The notes under the pieces were generated by a model. That model was not told the origin of the DNA, did not search any database, and saw only the letters and a program-made list of their open reading frames with translations. From Desulfobacteraceae bacterium (GTDB lineage Bacteria > Desulfobacterota > Desulfobacteria > Desulfobacterales > Desulfobacteraceae), in the NCBI GenBank assembly GCA_024227235.1, contig JAAEKY010000428.1, positions 1-64,000 of the forward strand: 64,000 nt of DNA. Reading direction: 5' to 3'. The translations under genes were made by a program, and so were the position numbers. Shown in pieces: positions 43,817 to 53,959 of this stretch (position 1 is the stretch's first letter; each line of letters opens with the position of its first letter).

Positions 43817-44359
43817 ATGGGACAACAAAAAAAAGAAAAACTTACACCGCAAATAGTGGCTAAAGACCTGGCAAACTTTGCTATTGACAGATCAGACTTA
43901 AAAGAATTTTTAGCGGCTATACCTGAAGACAATAGTCTAGATTTGGTAACCATTGAATATGAACTTCAAATCTTAAAAATCTTAAGTGTTGGCTGGGCTA
44001 TCTCTTTTTACATGCCTGAGACGAATAAAAACAAAGTGCTTATATCAGGAATGTTCTGGGAGTATATTCAAGGAATATCCAAAAATATCTCAACGCTTAC
44101 TGAAACAACCGCAGGCAAACAGATTAATTATTTCGAAATTATAAAAGAACGATTGGATACTTATTTAAAAGTGATTCAAAAAAATCCTGAGATATCTCAA
44201 AATCCTGCTGATATTATAGGACCCGCCTTTGCAGTTACCTGTAATTGCCCGAATGACCCTATTGCCATTTTAACAAGCACAAAAATGTTTACATTAACGC
44301 TGGGTTCTGTGAAAGAATATTTAAATGCTGTAGAAGTTGATGATATCAAGCTTAACTAA
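43817..44359 (+). CDS. Unknown 180-residue cytoplasmic protein
   Basis: Soluble protein from ATG 43817, mostly helical (YELQILKILSVGWAISFYMP, GKQINYFEIIKERLDTYLKV), with a CNCP motif near residue 140. No signal peptide, TM segment or known domain recognised. The ribosome binding site is weak. It is divergent from the MoaD/ThiF run and followed by a dispersed repeat. Coding appearance (codon use, length, start at a sensible place) supports a real gene. Confidence 0.6.
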   Translation: MGQQKKEKLTPQIVAKDLANFAIDRSDLKEFLAAIPEDNSLDLVTIEYELQILKILSVGWAISFYMPETNKNKVLISGMFWEYIQGISKNISTLTETTAGKQINYFEIIKERLDTYLKVIQKNPEISQNPADIIGPAFAVTCNCPNDPIAILTSTKMFTLTLGSVKEYLNAVEVDDIKLN

Positions 44360-44377
44360 TATTTGGACAAAAAACGC

Positions 44378-44563
44378 ACCCATCTGCTGCGCTGCTGAGA
44401 AATCCTGCCCAATTATAAGGCTGGCCTCATGTACAGTAGTACACTCCGGTTTCAAAATGTATGCATGCGCATCTCTTCGAGCCCTTTCGCCTTGCATATG
44501 GGCAACTTTGTGAGCTTTGCTCCTCTACGAGCCATCCAAATACGGGATTTTCGATCAGACATT
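44378..44563. repeat. Intergenic repeat, copy B
   Basis: About 185 bases homologous to 6165-6305, with roughly 40 extra bases in two internal inserts (around 44467-44485 and 44510-44533). It shares blocks AATCCTGCC, AATTATAAGG, TGGCCTCATGTA and CCTTGCATAT. It begins 19 bases after the stop of the unknown gene at 43817. It explains most of the 236-base gap before the lipoprotein gene. Confidence 0.75.
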
Positions 44564-44595
44564 AACTAATTTTAACCTTATAAGAGGATCATACT

Positions 44596-45198
44596 ATGCG
44601 AAACCGATTACTATTAATTTTTGGAATGCTTCTTGTCCTATTCATTGGGTGTGCCACACCCGGTCCGAAAACCATTGACATCACCTATCTTTCAGATCAC
44701 AAGAAAACTCAATCAGGACACATCGGTATTGCATCTTTTGAAGACAAACGAAAAGACATGGATAAAGGATACATTGGCTATCGAACACTCATTAATAATA
44801 GCCAAGAAACCTATTTTGTAAAAGGGTTGGATCTTGCAGATACTTTAACAAAAATCATGGGGGTCTATTTTGAGAAAAATGGATTTTCCATACGCTCAAT
44901 AAATCCATGGGACCTTACGCCAGATGGGGTTGTAAACGCATCCAACGGCTTTAATCAGATCATCGCAGGAGACATTAACACATTTGAGTGCCGTGCTAAA
45001 AAAAATGGTGCTACAACAGATATGATTTTAAATATCGACTTGACTTTATATCTTGGTCTAACAAATAAAAAAGCCTTAAAAACCATACCGGTCTCACTAA
45101 CGCTTGAAAGAACAGAGTTTACGTTTACGCCAAAAAAACTCGAGCAATTTGTTAACCAATCCATTGAGGATGTGATTAAAAAAGCGTTGATATTTTAA
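44596..45198 (+). CDS. YajG-like lipoprotein
   Basis: 200 residues. A short signal peptide ends in the lipobox LFIGC (Cys near residue 19), so the mature protein is lipid-anchored. The remainder (IGIASFEDKRKDMDKGYIGYRT, a DLADTLTKIMGVYFEKNGF helix, IIAGDINTFECR) resembles the YajG family of uncharacterised outer-membrane lipoproteins. It is monocistronic, converging on the LysE gene 12 bases away. Confidence 0.75.
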   Translation: MRNRLLLIFGMLLVLFIGCATPGPKTIDITYLSDHKKTQSGHIGIASFEDKRKDMDKGYIGYRTLINNSQETYFVKGLDLADTLTKIMGVYFEKNGFSIRSINPWDLTPDGVVNASNGFNQIIAGDINTFECRAKKNGATTDMILNIDLTLYLGLTNKKALKTIPVSLTLERTEFTFTPKKLEQFVNQSIEDVIKKALIF

Positions 45199-45210
45199 AA
45201 TATCCAGGGA

Positions 45211-45825
45211 TCAGGATTTTGCAGCAATAACAGCGCCGGTAGCGATCATGACACCGCCGGCCGCTTTGTTCAGTCTTCTAACAGATCGTGAGCTATAAAA
45301 AAACAATCTTGCCCGGTTGGCAAGATACGCATAAATTACCAGAACACTTGCTAATACAATAGAAACTGTTGTGGCAACAATACAGATATCAAATTTACTT
45401 AAAGAGGACAGATCCATAAAGGTGGGTAAAAAGCCACAATAAAAAAGAATCACTTTGGGATTTGATAAGGTAATAAAAAGTCCGCTCAAAAAATTTCCAT
45501 ATTTCATGTTTTTCTTTCTATTCGCCTCTTGAACAGGTACAGGTTTAGAAATCCATATTTTTATTCCAAGAAAAATTAAGTATGCTCCGCCAATAATTTT
45601 AACCACTACAAAAAAATTCCCCATGGACTGTGCAATAACCGATAAACCCAAAATAGCAAATAAAAGAAAAAAAATATCACCAATAATAATTCCGACAATC
45701 ACCCCAAGGGAGGGAATAAATCCTGAGGCAAGGGACCGTGAAACAACAGCAAACACGCCAGGACCCGGTGTTGCAGCAAGAATAAACAAAGCGGTGGTGA
45801 AACTAAAAATAGAAATCAGACTCAT
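45211..45825 (-). CDS. LysE/RhtB-family amino-acid exporter
   Basis: 204 residues, about six TM segments. The N-terminal TPGPGVFAVVSRSLASGF and GLFITLSNPKVILFYCGFLP segments are the two LysE-superfamily signatures. It exports amino acids or related metabolites across the inner membrane; the substrate cannot be told. Length is normal. Confidence 0.92.
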   Translation of the reverse strand: MSLISIFSFTTALFILAATPGPGVFAVVSRSLASGFIPSLGVIVGIIIGDIFFLLFAILGLSVIAQSMGNFFVVVKIIGGAYLIFLGIKIWISKPVPVQEANRKKNMKYGNFLSGLFITLSNPKVILFYCGFLPTFMDLSSLSKFDICIVATTVSIVLASVLVIYAYLANRARLFFYSSRSVRRLNKAAGGVMIATGAVIAAKS

Positions 45826-45897
45826 ATCAACCCCTCATTGTTAATCACAATAAGAGATTGATTTTACGCTATTACTGATTAATTTCAAGTCATAATA

Positions 45898-45926
45898 TTG
45901 ACTTTAACCATAATACACTTTATAAC
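45898..45926 (+). promoter_or_regulatory. Sigma-70 promoter for the rhomboid gene
   Basis: TTGACT (45898-45903), 17 bases, TATAAC (45921-45926). The expected start site is only about 5 bases before the ATG at 45938, so the transcript would be nearly leaderless; no ribosome binding site is seen. Confidence 0.55.
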
Positions 45927-45937
45927 GCCGGATCATA

Positions 45938-46672
45938 ATGACGAACAATAAAACGCATACATCATTTTTCACACCTGCTATTGTCTTAAAAACGATGATT
46001 TTTATTAATATTTTTATGTTTATTGTCAGCCTTATTTTCAGCGGTAAAGGTATTGATTTAAACTTTCACCCTCTTCGGTTTTTATCACCATCATGGAAAG
46101 CCTTAAAATTTCTTGGCGCTTCAGGCACTGAACCGATCATTCAACTTCAAACATGGTGGTCTTTAATTACCGCTAACTGGCTTCATGGAGGGATTTTACA
46201 TATTTTTATAAATATGATGGCACTTCGATCTGTTGGGCCTTTGATAGCAGAAGAGTTTGGAACCTGTCGAATGTTTTCAATCTACACTATCGGTGGAATC
46301 ATAGGTTTCATATTTTCCTTTTATGGTAATATCCAAATGACCATAGGGGCATCTTCCGGACTTTGCGGCCTTGTTGGGGCAGCCCTTTTTTTCGGAAAAT
46401 CAAGAGGCGGGCAATGGGGGTACCTTGTTTATAAAGAAATGGCTATCAGCGTTTTTATACTTGGCGTAATAGGATTTCTGGTTCCGACTATTAATAACTG
46501 GAGCCACATCGGTGGATTAGTCGGTGGCATTCTTTTTGCCTGGATCCTTGGATATAATGAAAAAAGAAAAGAAAATTTATTTGATCAAGTATTAGCAGTC
46601 TTCTTTGCTGGTATAACCATTTATTTATTAGCAAAATCTGTAATTTCTGGTTTTATTCTCATTAATACTTAG
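45938..46672 (+). CDS. Rhomboid-family intramembrane serine protease
   Basis: 244 residues, about six or seven TM segments. The catalytic Ser lies in GASSGLCGLVGAA, the catalytic His in NWSHIGGLVGG, and the TM2 motif HGGILHIFINM supplies the oxyanion-stabilising His and Asn. All key residues are present, so it should be active and cleave TM helices of membrane proteins. It is monocistronic with its own promoter. Confidence 0.92.
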   Translation: MTNNKTHTSFFTPAIVLKTMIFINIFMFIVSLIFSGKGIDLNFHPLRFLSPSWKALKFLGASGTEPIIQLQTWWSLITANWLHGGILHIFINMMALRSVGPLIAEEFGTCRMFSIYTIGGIIGFIFSFYGNIQMTIGASSGLCGLVGAALFFGKSRGGQWGYLVYKEMAISVFILGVIGFLVPTINNWSHIGGLVGGILFAWILGYNEKRKENLFDQVLAVFFAGITIYLLAKSVISGFILINT

Positions 46673-46675
46673 TTA

Positions 46676-46706
46676 TCGCCCAAACGCGGATTTTTGGTCA
46701 GACACT
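46676..46706. repeat. Intergenic repeat, 3' fragment (copy C)
   Basis: 31 bases nearly identical to the right end of copy A (6274-6305): TCGCCCAAAC, then GATTTTTGGTCAGACACT. It starts right after the rhomboid stop codon. Confidence 0.55.
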
Positions 46707-46767
46707 ACCTCGGAATAGGAATTAAATAAGTTACCCAAAATTCTGCGCTATTTATGTCCAACTTATT

Positions 46768-49455
46768 TCATCCGCGGTCCTTAAATTCTTTGAGTCGTTT
46801 AAATTCACGGGTAAGATTTTCGAAAACTATTGATTCATCACCAATACGCCCTTTTTTTCCCAATAATTCCATTTCTGATGCCGCATTTGACAAAGGCATG
46901 GCGACTAAATTAGCCGCGCCACCTTTGATGGCATGAGATTCTTTTTCAATCGTTCCAAAATCTTTATTTCCTATAGCAGTTTTAATCATAGCAAGTTGGT
47001 TTTCAACTATATCTAAAAATTCTTTGAATACCTCATGAAAAAATTCTTCATCATTTCCAAACTCATTTAATGCTTTTTCCATGTCAATCATTATGTGATC
47101 TTTCACCAAAGGGTCTTTTTGGGGAGTCTGCATGTATAAATTATTCACTGTAATCTGTTTGGATTCTTTTTGAAACCATTTGGTGACAGTTGAAAGAAGC
47201 ATTTCTTTTTTTAAAGGTTTTGTTATGTAATCATTCATACCTGCCTCAAGACACTTTTTTCTGTATCCTTTTATTGCATGAGCGGTCATGGCAATTATGG
47301 GAATTCTGTTTTGCGGATCTTCAGCTTTTCGAATACGAGAAGTGGCTTCATACCCATCCATAACAGGCATCTGGATGTCCATTAACACGACATCAAACCT
47401 ATCTTTTAAAAAAAGGTCTACTGCTATTTGACCGTCTTTAGCAAGGGTAACATTAAAGCCACCATCCTCTAACTGCTTTGTTACCAGTTTCTGATTTGTC
47501 TCATAATCTTCAACCAATAGAACTTTAATGTTTTTACGTTTCACTTCTTCAATCGTGTGCCTTGTCACAAGCGTTTTTTGAACATTAAACGGCTCGTTTC
47601 CCTTATCAAGCACACATGAGATAAACATTTTAAGATCATTTTGTCGAATGGGTTTAGTCAGATACCCATTCACGCCGATCTTTCTACATTCTTTTGCATC
47701 TCCTACCATACCAACGGATGTCAGGACAGCCACTGGTGTTTGCCTAAAATAAGAATTCTTACGAATCAAATTTGCCAGTTTAAAACCGTTCATTTCAGGC
47801 ATTTGATAGTCCAAAAAGATGATATCAAACTTTTTGTTGGTCTTTTGATATTGATTTAGCTTAGCCAACGCCTCATCACACGATGATAGCGGTACAGGTA
47901 TGCATCCCCAGGCATCTAAATATTTTGATAAAATATCCCGATTGGTTTTTATATCATCTACGATAAGCACGTCTAATCCTTTGAAATCAATCGTAGAAAC
48001 ATCTTGATTTTCAAGGCTGTCTTCTTGCTTGATAAATTCAAGCTCAAACCAGAATTCGCTTCCTTTGCCAGGCTCGCTTCTAAGTCCAATTGATCCGCCC
48101 ATTTGTTCAACAAGCATTTTTGAAATCGTAATCCCCAGCCCGGTACCTCCGAATTTTCTGGTGGTTGATCCATCTGCCTGAGAAAAACTGTCAAAGATTT
48201 TATCCTGTTTTTCTATTGGAATTCCTACACCCGTGTCTTTAACTGTAAAAAGAAAAACAACCTTTTGATGAAGGTCTTCTGTCATTTCACACGTCACAAA
48301 AACTTCACCTTCATTTGTAAATTTTATAGAATTTCCAATAAGATTGACAAATATTTGCCTTAATCGTCCGGGATCTCCGATTAAGTCAGTACAGGCTGAT
48401 GAAGCAAGGTAATGAATGAGTTCAATTCCTTTGTTCTCAGCGTTAACGGCAAAGGCGGAACAAAGGCTTTCAAGCGTGTGTCTTAAGTCAAACGGGATGG
48501 TTTCAAATTCAAGTTTTCCCGCTTCAATTTTAGAAAAATCCAAAATATCGTTGATGATATTTAATAAAGATTCTGACTCCATATTAATGGTCTTTGCAAA
48601 ATTTTTCTGATCCGAATCAAGCTTGGTATTCAGCATAAATTCTGACATTCCTATGATACCATTTAAAGGTGTTCTGATTTCATGGCTCATATTTGCTAAA
48701 AATTCACTTTTAATTTGATTGGCTTCTTTTGCTTTATCAAGTGCTTTTTTAATCTGTGTATTGCTCATTTCCAAACTGACAATCAGGCCATTATAAGATG
48801 AAATGACCTCCCCGATTTCATCATCAGCCAGCCATTTTACTGGTTTAAACTCCTCAGGCGTATTAAATTTACGAATGGAATTAATCAATTTTTCTAAAGG
48901 AATTACAATGATCTGATGATTGGCAAATACGGCAGCAATCACAATAGTGAGAACCAAAAATAAAAACAAAAAAGAATCCCTGAAAAACCGTTTTAAAAGG
49001 ACATCATAAATTTGGTTTTTTTTAGCATACAAATACAGGGTACCCAAAACTTGGGGTTCAGCAATGGTCACATAGACAATATCAATATTTGAGCACAGAT
49101 AATTTTTCAGGTTATTATCCCCAGGAATATCCCCCAATTCAAATACGTTATCATTCAAATTTTCAACTACTTTTACCCCAGAAATATAATGGCTGCCCAA
49201 AATTGCTTTTAATTGAGATTCAATGACGGAAGTATTCATATTCCATAAAACCAAACCCAAGGGTTTGGAATAGCTTTTGGCATTTTCCTCTGTATGATAA
49301 AGAATCTGTTTTGTCATATCCTCATGGAACATCAGGCCGGCAAAAATAGAAACGATCAAAAAACTTATAATAACAGGCGTTAAAACTAACGCTAAAAATT
49401 TCGATTTTATAGATTTTGCATTGAAATAGTCAAATACTTTAAAAAGCTTTAGCAT
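46768..49455 (-). CDS. BarA-like hybrid histidine kinase with two receivers and HPt
   Basis: About 895 residues. TM segments near 28-48 and 155-178 flank a periplasmic sensor. HAMP-like linker, HisKA with the phospho-His in [12 protein letters not shown] (about 255), HATPase ([29 protein letters not shown]), receiver 1 (about 498-612, acceptor in [13 protein letters not shown]), receiver 2 (about 643-760, [13 protein letters not shown]) and a C-terminal HPt domain with His in [12 protein letters not shown] (about 840). This is a complete four-step phosphorelay in one chain. I prefer ATG 49455 (AGAGG upstream) over an in-frame TTG nine codons earlier. The output regulator is not adjacent. It is divergent from the lipid operon at 49628. 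Confidence 0.93.
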   Translation of the reverse strand: MLKLFKVFDYFNAKSIKSKFLALVLTPVIISFLIVSIFAGLMFHEDMTKQILYHTEENAKSYSKPLGLVLWNMNTSVIESQLKAILGSHYISGVKVVENLNDNVFELGDIPGDNNLKNYLCSNIDIVYVTIAEPQVLGTLYLYAKKNQIYDVLLKRFFRDSFLFLFLVLTIVIAAVFANHQIIVIPLEKLINSIRKFNTPEEFKPVKWLADDEIGEVISSYNGLIVSLEMSNTQIKKALDKAKEANQIKSEFLANMSHEIRTPLNGIIGMSEFMLNTKLDSDQKNFAKTINMESESLLNIINDILDFSKIEAGKLEFETIPFDLRHTLESLCSAFAVNAENKGIELIHYLASSACTDLIGDPGRLRQIFVNLIGNSIKFTNEGEVFVTCEMTEDLHQKVVFLFTVKDTGVGIPIEKQDKIFDSFSQADGSTTRKFGGTGLGITISKMLVEQMGGSIGLRSEPGKGSEFWFELEFIKQEDSLENQDVSTIDFKGLDVLIVDDIKTNRDILSKYLDAWGCIPVPLSSCDEALAKLNQYQKTNKKFDIIFLDYQMPEMNGFKLANLIRKNSYFRQTPVAVLTSVGMVGDAKECRKIGVNGYLTKPIRQNDLKMFISCVLDKGNEPFNVQKTLVTRHTIEEVKRKNIKVLLVEDYETNQKLVTKQLEDGGFNVTLAKDGQIAVDLFLKDRFDVVLMDIQMPVMDGYEATSRIRKAEDPQNRIPIIAMTAHAIKGYRKKCLEAGMNDYITKPLKKEMLLSTVTKWFQKESKQITVNNLYMQTPQKDPLVKDHIMIDMEKALNEFGNDEEFFHEVFKEFLDIVENQLAMIKTAIGNKDFGTIEKESHAIKGGAANLVAMPLSNAASEMELLGKKGRIGDESIVFENLTREFKRLKEFKDRG

Positions 49456-49591
49456 AGACTTAAAGTTACCTCTGATAATCAAATCAAAAAAATACTATAT
49501 TTTTTTGGTGTATCCCTTTAGATTCATAGTTATCTAACATAAAACCATAATAAAACAAACAGAATTTTTACACAAGTTTTACAAAGATTTC

Positions 49592-49605
49592 TTGATCTCA
49601 ATCAA
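49592..49605 (+). promoter_or_regulatory. FNR-type box upstream of the ketosynthase-ole operon
   Basis: TTGAT-CTCA-ATCAA matches the FNR consensus half-sites exactly and extends by one more pair (C...G). It is 23 bases before the first ATG (49628) of the lipid operon and in the intergenic region shared with the divergent kinase. CRP/FNR-family regulators are common in anaerobes. No good -10 fits a standard activator spacing unless the start is ATG 49652, so repression is also possible. Confidence 0.5.
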
Positions 49606-49627
49606 GTTCTAAATTATATGAGCCCTT

Positions 49628-52600
49628 ATGAAAGATCGCATCATTACGAAGATGACGAGGATAGCTGTTGTTGGAATGGCAGGAATATTTCCTCAAGCCA
49701 TGAATACCAGCCAATTTCTTGACAATCTCATCCATAAAAAAGGCTCAGTGATTCAAATACCAGACCACCGATGGATAGGTCCGGTCAAGGATTTTGTCTC
49801 TTATGAAGCGCAACCGGACAAAGCTGTATCCAATAAAGCCGGCCTTATTGAAAATTTTCATTTTAATCCTGACGGTTTTTCTATAGAAAAAGATCTTTTA
49901 TTAGGACTTGATCCTTTACACCAACTTGTTCTCCAAGCAGGAAGAGATGCTTTTTACCAATGCAGCCATACAAAAGAAAACAAAAAAAGAACCGGCGTAA
50001 TCCTGGCAGCCATTGCGCTTCCCACTGATGCATCTTCACTGATGTCCTGGAATATGATTTGCAATAATAATTATCAAGGTCCTGTCCCAAAAGATGTTTC
50101 AAATACAGCTGTGGTATCACTGCCTGCTGCAATCACCGCACGTGCCCTAGGCTTTGAAGGAGGAAGTTTTACCCTTGATGCTGCCTGTGCCTCATCTTTA
50201 TATTCTATTAAACTTGCCTGTGAACATCTTCATCTTAAAAAAGCAGATATTATGGTTGCCGGAGGGGTTTCAAGACCTGATTCTCTTTATACCCAAATTG
50301 GATTTACACAACTTCAGGCCTTGTCCCCTTCAGGAAAATGTTCAGCCTTTGATAAAACAGCTGATGGACTCGTTGTTGGAGAGGGCACCGGAATTGTTGT
50401 ATTAAAAAGGCTGGAAGACGCCATTCAATGCGGTGATAAAATCCACGCCGTCATTACAGGTATTGGTGTATCAAACGATATTGAAGGCACTCTTGTGGGT
50501 CCGGCCTCTGAAGGCCAGTTACGCGCCATGATACAGGCATATAAGCATGCGAACTGGTCTCCTTTAGATATTCAATACATGGAATGCCATGGATCTGGAA
50601 CTCCTGTGGGGGATCAGGTCGAATTATCCAGTATACAGACACTTTTAAATGTCTTTGATTGTCCGGACAAACACCTTTCCATTGGCTCAGTTAAATCAAT
50701 GATTGGTCATCTCCTAACAGCTGCAGGAGCAGCCGGATTTATTAAAACTATTCTTTCCATGAATGAAGGGTTTTTACCCCCATCATTAAATTATTCAACG
50801 CCTGCTCCAAATAGCCCGATAAATGGTAGTAATATAAAGGTTCAAACAATAGTTGAAGATTGGAATCCTATTACCTCAAATTCAACAAGAAAGGCTGCGA
50901 TAAGTGCGTTTGGATTTGGTGGAATCAATGCCCATCTTCTTGTTGAAGAATTTAAAACAAATTCAAAGAAATTTTTTGTTAAACATCTTGATAAAAAAGA
51001 TTCTTTTAAAACTGTCCCTTGTGCCATTATTGGGATGCAAACCATCGCAAAAGATTGTTATGACCTGTCCCAGTTTACAGGTATTGTATTTGATAAAATA
51101 CATTTAACACCGGAACTGCCTGGGCTCAGGTGGAGAAAAATCAATGGTAATGTTGAAGAAACCCCAGGATTCTATTTACACCAATTGAAAACCCTGCTTG
51201 GCGAATTCCATATTCCTCCCAATCAAATGAATGATATCCTTTGTCAGCATATCGTTCTTCTAAAAGCTGCCAAAGGTGCTTTGGAAGATGCTAAAATTAA
51301 TCCAAGGCCAGCAGCTGATGATCCATTAAGGCAATATATGGGGTGTGCTATTGGTATTGAATTTGATTATGGTGCCACAGACTTTCATCTTCGCTGGAAA
51401 ATTAATCATTTGGATAAAAGCCTCAAAGATGCCATTTCTCCGCCATTAACGTTTAACCGTACGCTGGGTGCCCTTGGCGGTATTGTTGCATCCCGTGTGG
51501 CAAGAGAATTCAAATTAGGGGGACCTTGCTTCACTTTATCTGCTGGCAATGCTTCGGGTATTAAAGCCATTGAAACGGGGATTCACTCCTTAAACTCACG
51601 GGAAACAGATGTCTTTCTTTGTGGGTGTGTTGACCTTGCAGGGGATCTTCGTCAGTATGCGCTGAATGATGTTGGAAAACCGCATTCTAAAGATATCCTT
51701 CCATCAGAAGGGGCTGCGGCTATTATATTAAAGCGACTTGACCAAGCTGTAGAGGATGGTGACAGGATTTATGGGGTTATCACAGGATCTGCGGGTGCAA
51801 GCTCAGATATTATTCCCGGTGAAACAATCCAGCACTCGGACCTGTCAGAATCTCTCTATTCGCAATCACTTAAAAATGCACTCAAAGATTCAAAAACCAA
51901 TTTTTCAGAAATTGATCTTTATGAGATGAGTCATACTGGGATCGAGGCAAATGATACCACAGAAGCCAATGTGTTAAAATCGTTTTGCTTAAACAATTCC
52001 AAGAAAGACCCATTTCATATCACCTCAACATCTTCTGTTATTGGGGATACCCGAGCGGCTTCCTCTTTATTCTCTGTTATTAAAACCGCGCTTTGCCTGT
52101 ATTACAAATTGATACCGGCCAATACATCTATTTTTTCTGATTCTTCAGGTTCTCCTGGTTTTAAAAAAATAGATAACAAATACTTTCACCTTATTGACAA
52201 ATCTGTTGACTGGCATATTCAAGATACCAAAAAAATAAGAAAAGCCTGTATCGCTTCCATTACAATGGATGGAGCTTATTCCCATGTGATCCTTGAAGAG
52301 TATACGTCCAAAAATAACCTGAAAAATACAATCTCTTTTGATAAAACAGGCAAAGCGTTTGAAACTCAGGCTTTGTCAATTAATACTCTTTCGGTAAAAA
52401 CAAACCCCAGACAAATTTCCAAGGATACGATTACTAAAATATCAAACCATCTTTCTGCCGAAAAAATAAATTTGCCTGATAATAAACAGACTCAAAAGTC
52501 CCCTTTAAGAAAAGAAGATTCAAACCCTATCCTCGACCCAGCCCTGATTGCCAAAGGCACACAGGCCACATCCAAAGCCCATGAAAAATTTCTTAAATTT

Positions 52601-53959
52601 TCAAAAGAAAACCTAGGTGTTCTTGAAAAGCAATTTAAAGCATTAACCCAGATTGCCGGCGACATTATACAAAATGATGACGGACAGGGGGCGTCTGATC
52701 TGCAGACACCTGATTCAGAGAATGACCCCAAACCTTCTCATATTGAAAAGCCGCCATTTCTGGATAGAGATCAGTGTCTTGAATATGCCACAGGAAAAGC
52801 GGGGAATGTGCTGGGAAAAGAATTTGAAATTATAGATACGTATCCTGTTAGAGTAAGACTGCCTGATGAGCCATTAATGTTAGTAGACAGGATCATGGAT
52901 ATTCAAGGAGAAATGCTCTCCCTGACTTCGGGTAAAATCATTACACAACATGATGTACGGGAAAATGCCTGGTATCTGGACGGTGGCAAAACCCCTGTTT
53001 CTATTTCCATTGAGGCAGGACAGGCAGATCTGTTTTTATGCGCATGGCTAGGGATAGACCATGCCGTCAAAGGTTCCAGAAAATACAGACTTTTGGATGC
53101 CAAAGTCACCTTTCACCGAACATTGCCGGAACCTGGCGAAACCATTGAATACCATATTGAAATTGATCGATTTTTAAAACAGGGCGATGTATACCTGTTC
53201 TTTTTTCATTATAAAGGGTATATTAATGAGCAATTGCTGATGTCGATGCGGGACGGCTGTGCTGGATTTTTTACAGAAGAAGAGGTTGAAAATTCAGGTG
53301 GTATTATTCTTAAAACACAAGATTTAAAACAAATTGAATCCCAATCTGAGTTTACCTGTCTTGTCCCGACTAAAAAAGAAAAATATTCTGATAAAAGAAT
53401 AGAGGACTTAAGACAGGGCAATCTTGAGGCAGCATTTGGGAAAAACTTTAACAATAAAATACTCGGGAAAAATTTAAAGCTTCCTGGTAAAAGAATGCAC
53501 CTCATTGACAGGGTTCTTGAGTTCAACCCTTATGGCGGACGATTTGGTCTGGGCTTAATCATTGCTCAGGCAGATATCCATCCGGAGGATTGGTTCTTAA
53601 CCTGTCATTTCGTTGATGACAAGGTCATGCCAGGCACGCTGATGTATGAATGTTGTGCACACGCATTAAGAGTCTTTACCCAAAGAATGGGGTGGATCAG
53701 TGACCGGGATGATGTCTTTTATGATATTATACCTGACAACGAGAGTGATTTAAAATGCAGGGGCCCTGTAACACCTGAGACAAAAAAAGCCCGGTATGAA
53801 ATAGAAATCATAGAAATGGGATATATGCCGGAACCATATGTTATCGCCGATGCCCACATGTTTTCAGATGATTTAAGGATCGTCCTGTATAAAAATATGG
53901 GGATGAGGTTAATGGGCCTGACAAAGAGTGATCTTGAATCTTTTTGGAGAGAAGAATGA
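49628..53959 (+). CDS. PfaC-like multidomain ketosynthase-CLF-dehydratase
   Basis: 1443 residues. KS1 (about 10-445) has the catalytic triad Cys187 (DAACASS), His321 (HGSGT) and His361 (KSMIGH). KS2 (about 462-890) has lost all three: Cys to Asn641, His to Ser769, His to Asp807. It is therefore a chain-length factor. A disordered/helical linker (893-1060) precedes a double hot-dog dehydratase (1070-1443), whose second half carries FabA-like CHFVDDKVMPGTLMYE (His1327, Glu1341). This order is that of PfaC in polyunsaturated-fatty-acid synthases. No ACP, AT, KR or ER domain is present here or nearby, so it must work with carriers encoded elsewhere. ATGA overlap with oleA shows co-translation. 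ATG 49652 is a possible alternative start. Confidence 0.9.
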   Translation: MKDRIITKMTRIAVVGMAGIFPQAMNTSQFLDNLIHKKGSVIQIPDHRWIGPVKDFVSYEAQPDKAVSNKAGLIENFHFNPDGFSIEKDLLLGLDPLHQLVLQAGRDAFYQCSHTKENKKRTGVILAAIALPTDASSLMSWNMICNNNYQGPVPKDVSNTAVVSLPAAITARALGFEGGSFTLDAACASSLYSIKLACEHLHLKKADIMVAGGVSRPDSLYTQIGFTQLQALSPSGKCSAFDKTADGLVVGEGTGIVVLKRLEDAIQCGDKIHAVITGIGVSNDIEGTLVGPASEGQLRAMIQAYKHANWSPLDIQYMECHGSGTPVGDQVELSSIQTLLNVFDCPDKHLSIGSVKSMIGHLLTAAGAAGFIKTILSMNEGFLPPSLNYSTPAPNSPINGSNIKVQTIVEDWNPITSNSTRKAAISAFGFGGINAHLLVEEFKTNSKKFFVKHLDKKDSFKTVPCAIIGMQTIAKDCYDLSQFTGIVFDKIHLTPELPGLRWRKINGNVEETPGFYLHQLKTLLGEFHIPPNQMNDILCQHIVLLKAAKGALEDAKINPRPAADDPLRQYMGCAIGIEFDYGATDFHLRWKINHLDKSLKDAISPPLTFNRTLGALGGIVASRVAREFKLGGPCFTLSAGNASGIKAIETGIHSLNSRETDVFLCGCVDLAGDLRQYALNDVGKPHSKDILPSEGAAAIILKRLDQAVEDGDRIYGVITGSAGASSDIIPGETIQHSDLSESLYSQSLKNALKDSKTNFSEIDLYEMSHTGIEANDTTEANVLKSFCLNNSKKDPFHITSTSSVIGDTRAASSLFSVIKTALCLYYKLIPANTSIFSDSSGSPGFKKIDNKYFHLIDKSVDWHIQDTKKIRKACIASITMDGAYSHVILEEYTSKNNLKNTISFDKTGKAFETQALSINTLSVKTNPRQISKDTITKISNHLSAEKINLPDNKQTQKSPLRKEDSNPILDPALIAKGTQATSKAHEKFLKFSKENLGVLEKQFKALTQIAGDIIQNDDGQGASDLQTPDSENDPKPSHIEKPPFLDRDQCLEYATGKAGNVLGKEFEIIDTYPVRVRLPDEPLMLVDRIMDIQGEMLSLTSGKIITQHDVRENAWYLDGGKTPVSISIEAGQADLFLCAWLGIDHAVKGSRKYRLLDAKVTFHRTLPEPGETIEYHIEIDRFLKQGDVYLFFFHYKGYINEQLLMSMRDGCAGFFTEEEVENSGGIILKTQDLKQIESQSEFTCLVPTKKEKYSDKRIEDLRQGNLEAAFGKNFNNKILGKNLKLPGKRMHLIDRVLEFNPYGGRFGLGLIIAQADIHPEDWFLTCHFVDDKVMPGTLMYECCAHALRVFTQRMGWISDRDDVFYDIIPDNESDLKCRGPVTPETKKARYEIEIIEMGYMPEPYVIADAHMFSDDLRIVLYKNMGMRLMGLTKSDLESFWREE

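Noticed and set aside
43628-43852. 74-codon hydrophobic minus-strand protein starting at 43852
   Set aside because: Only its last part is coding-like, and that part belongs to the MoaD-like carrier starting at 43717; the hydrophobic N-terminal part is antisense to the gene at 43817.
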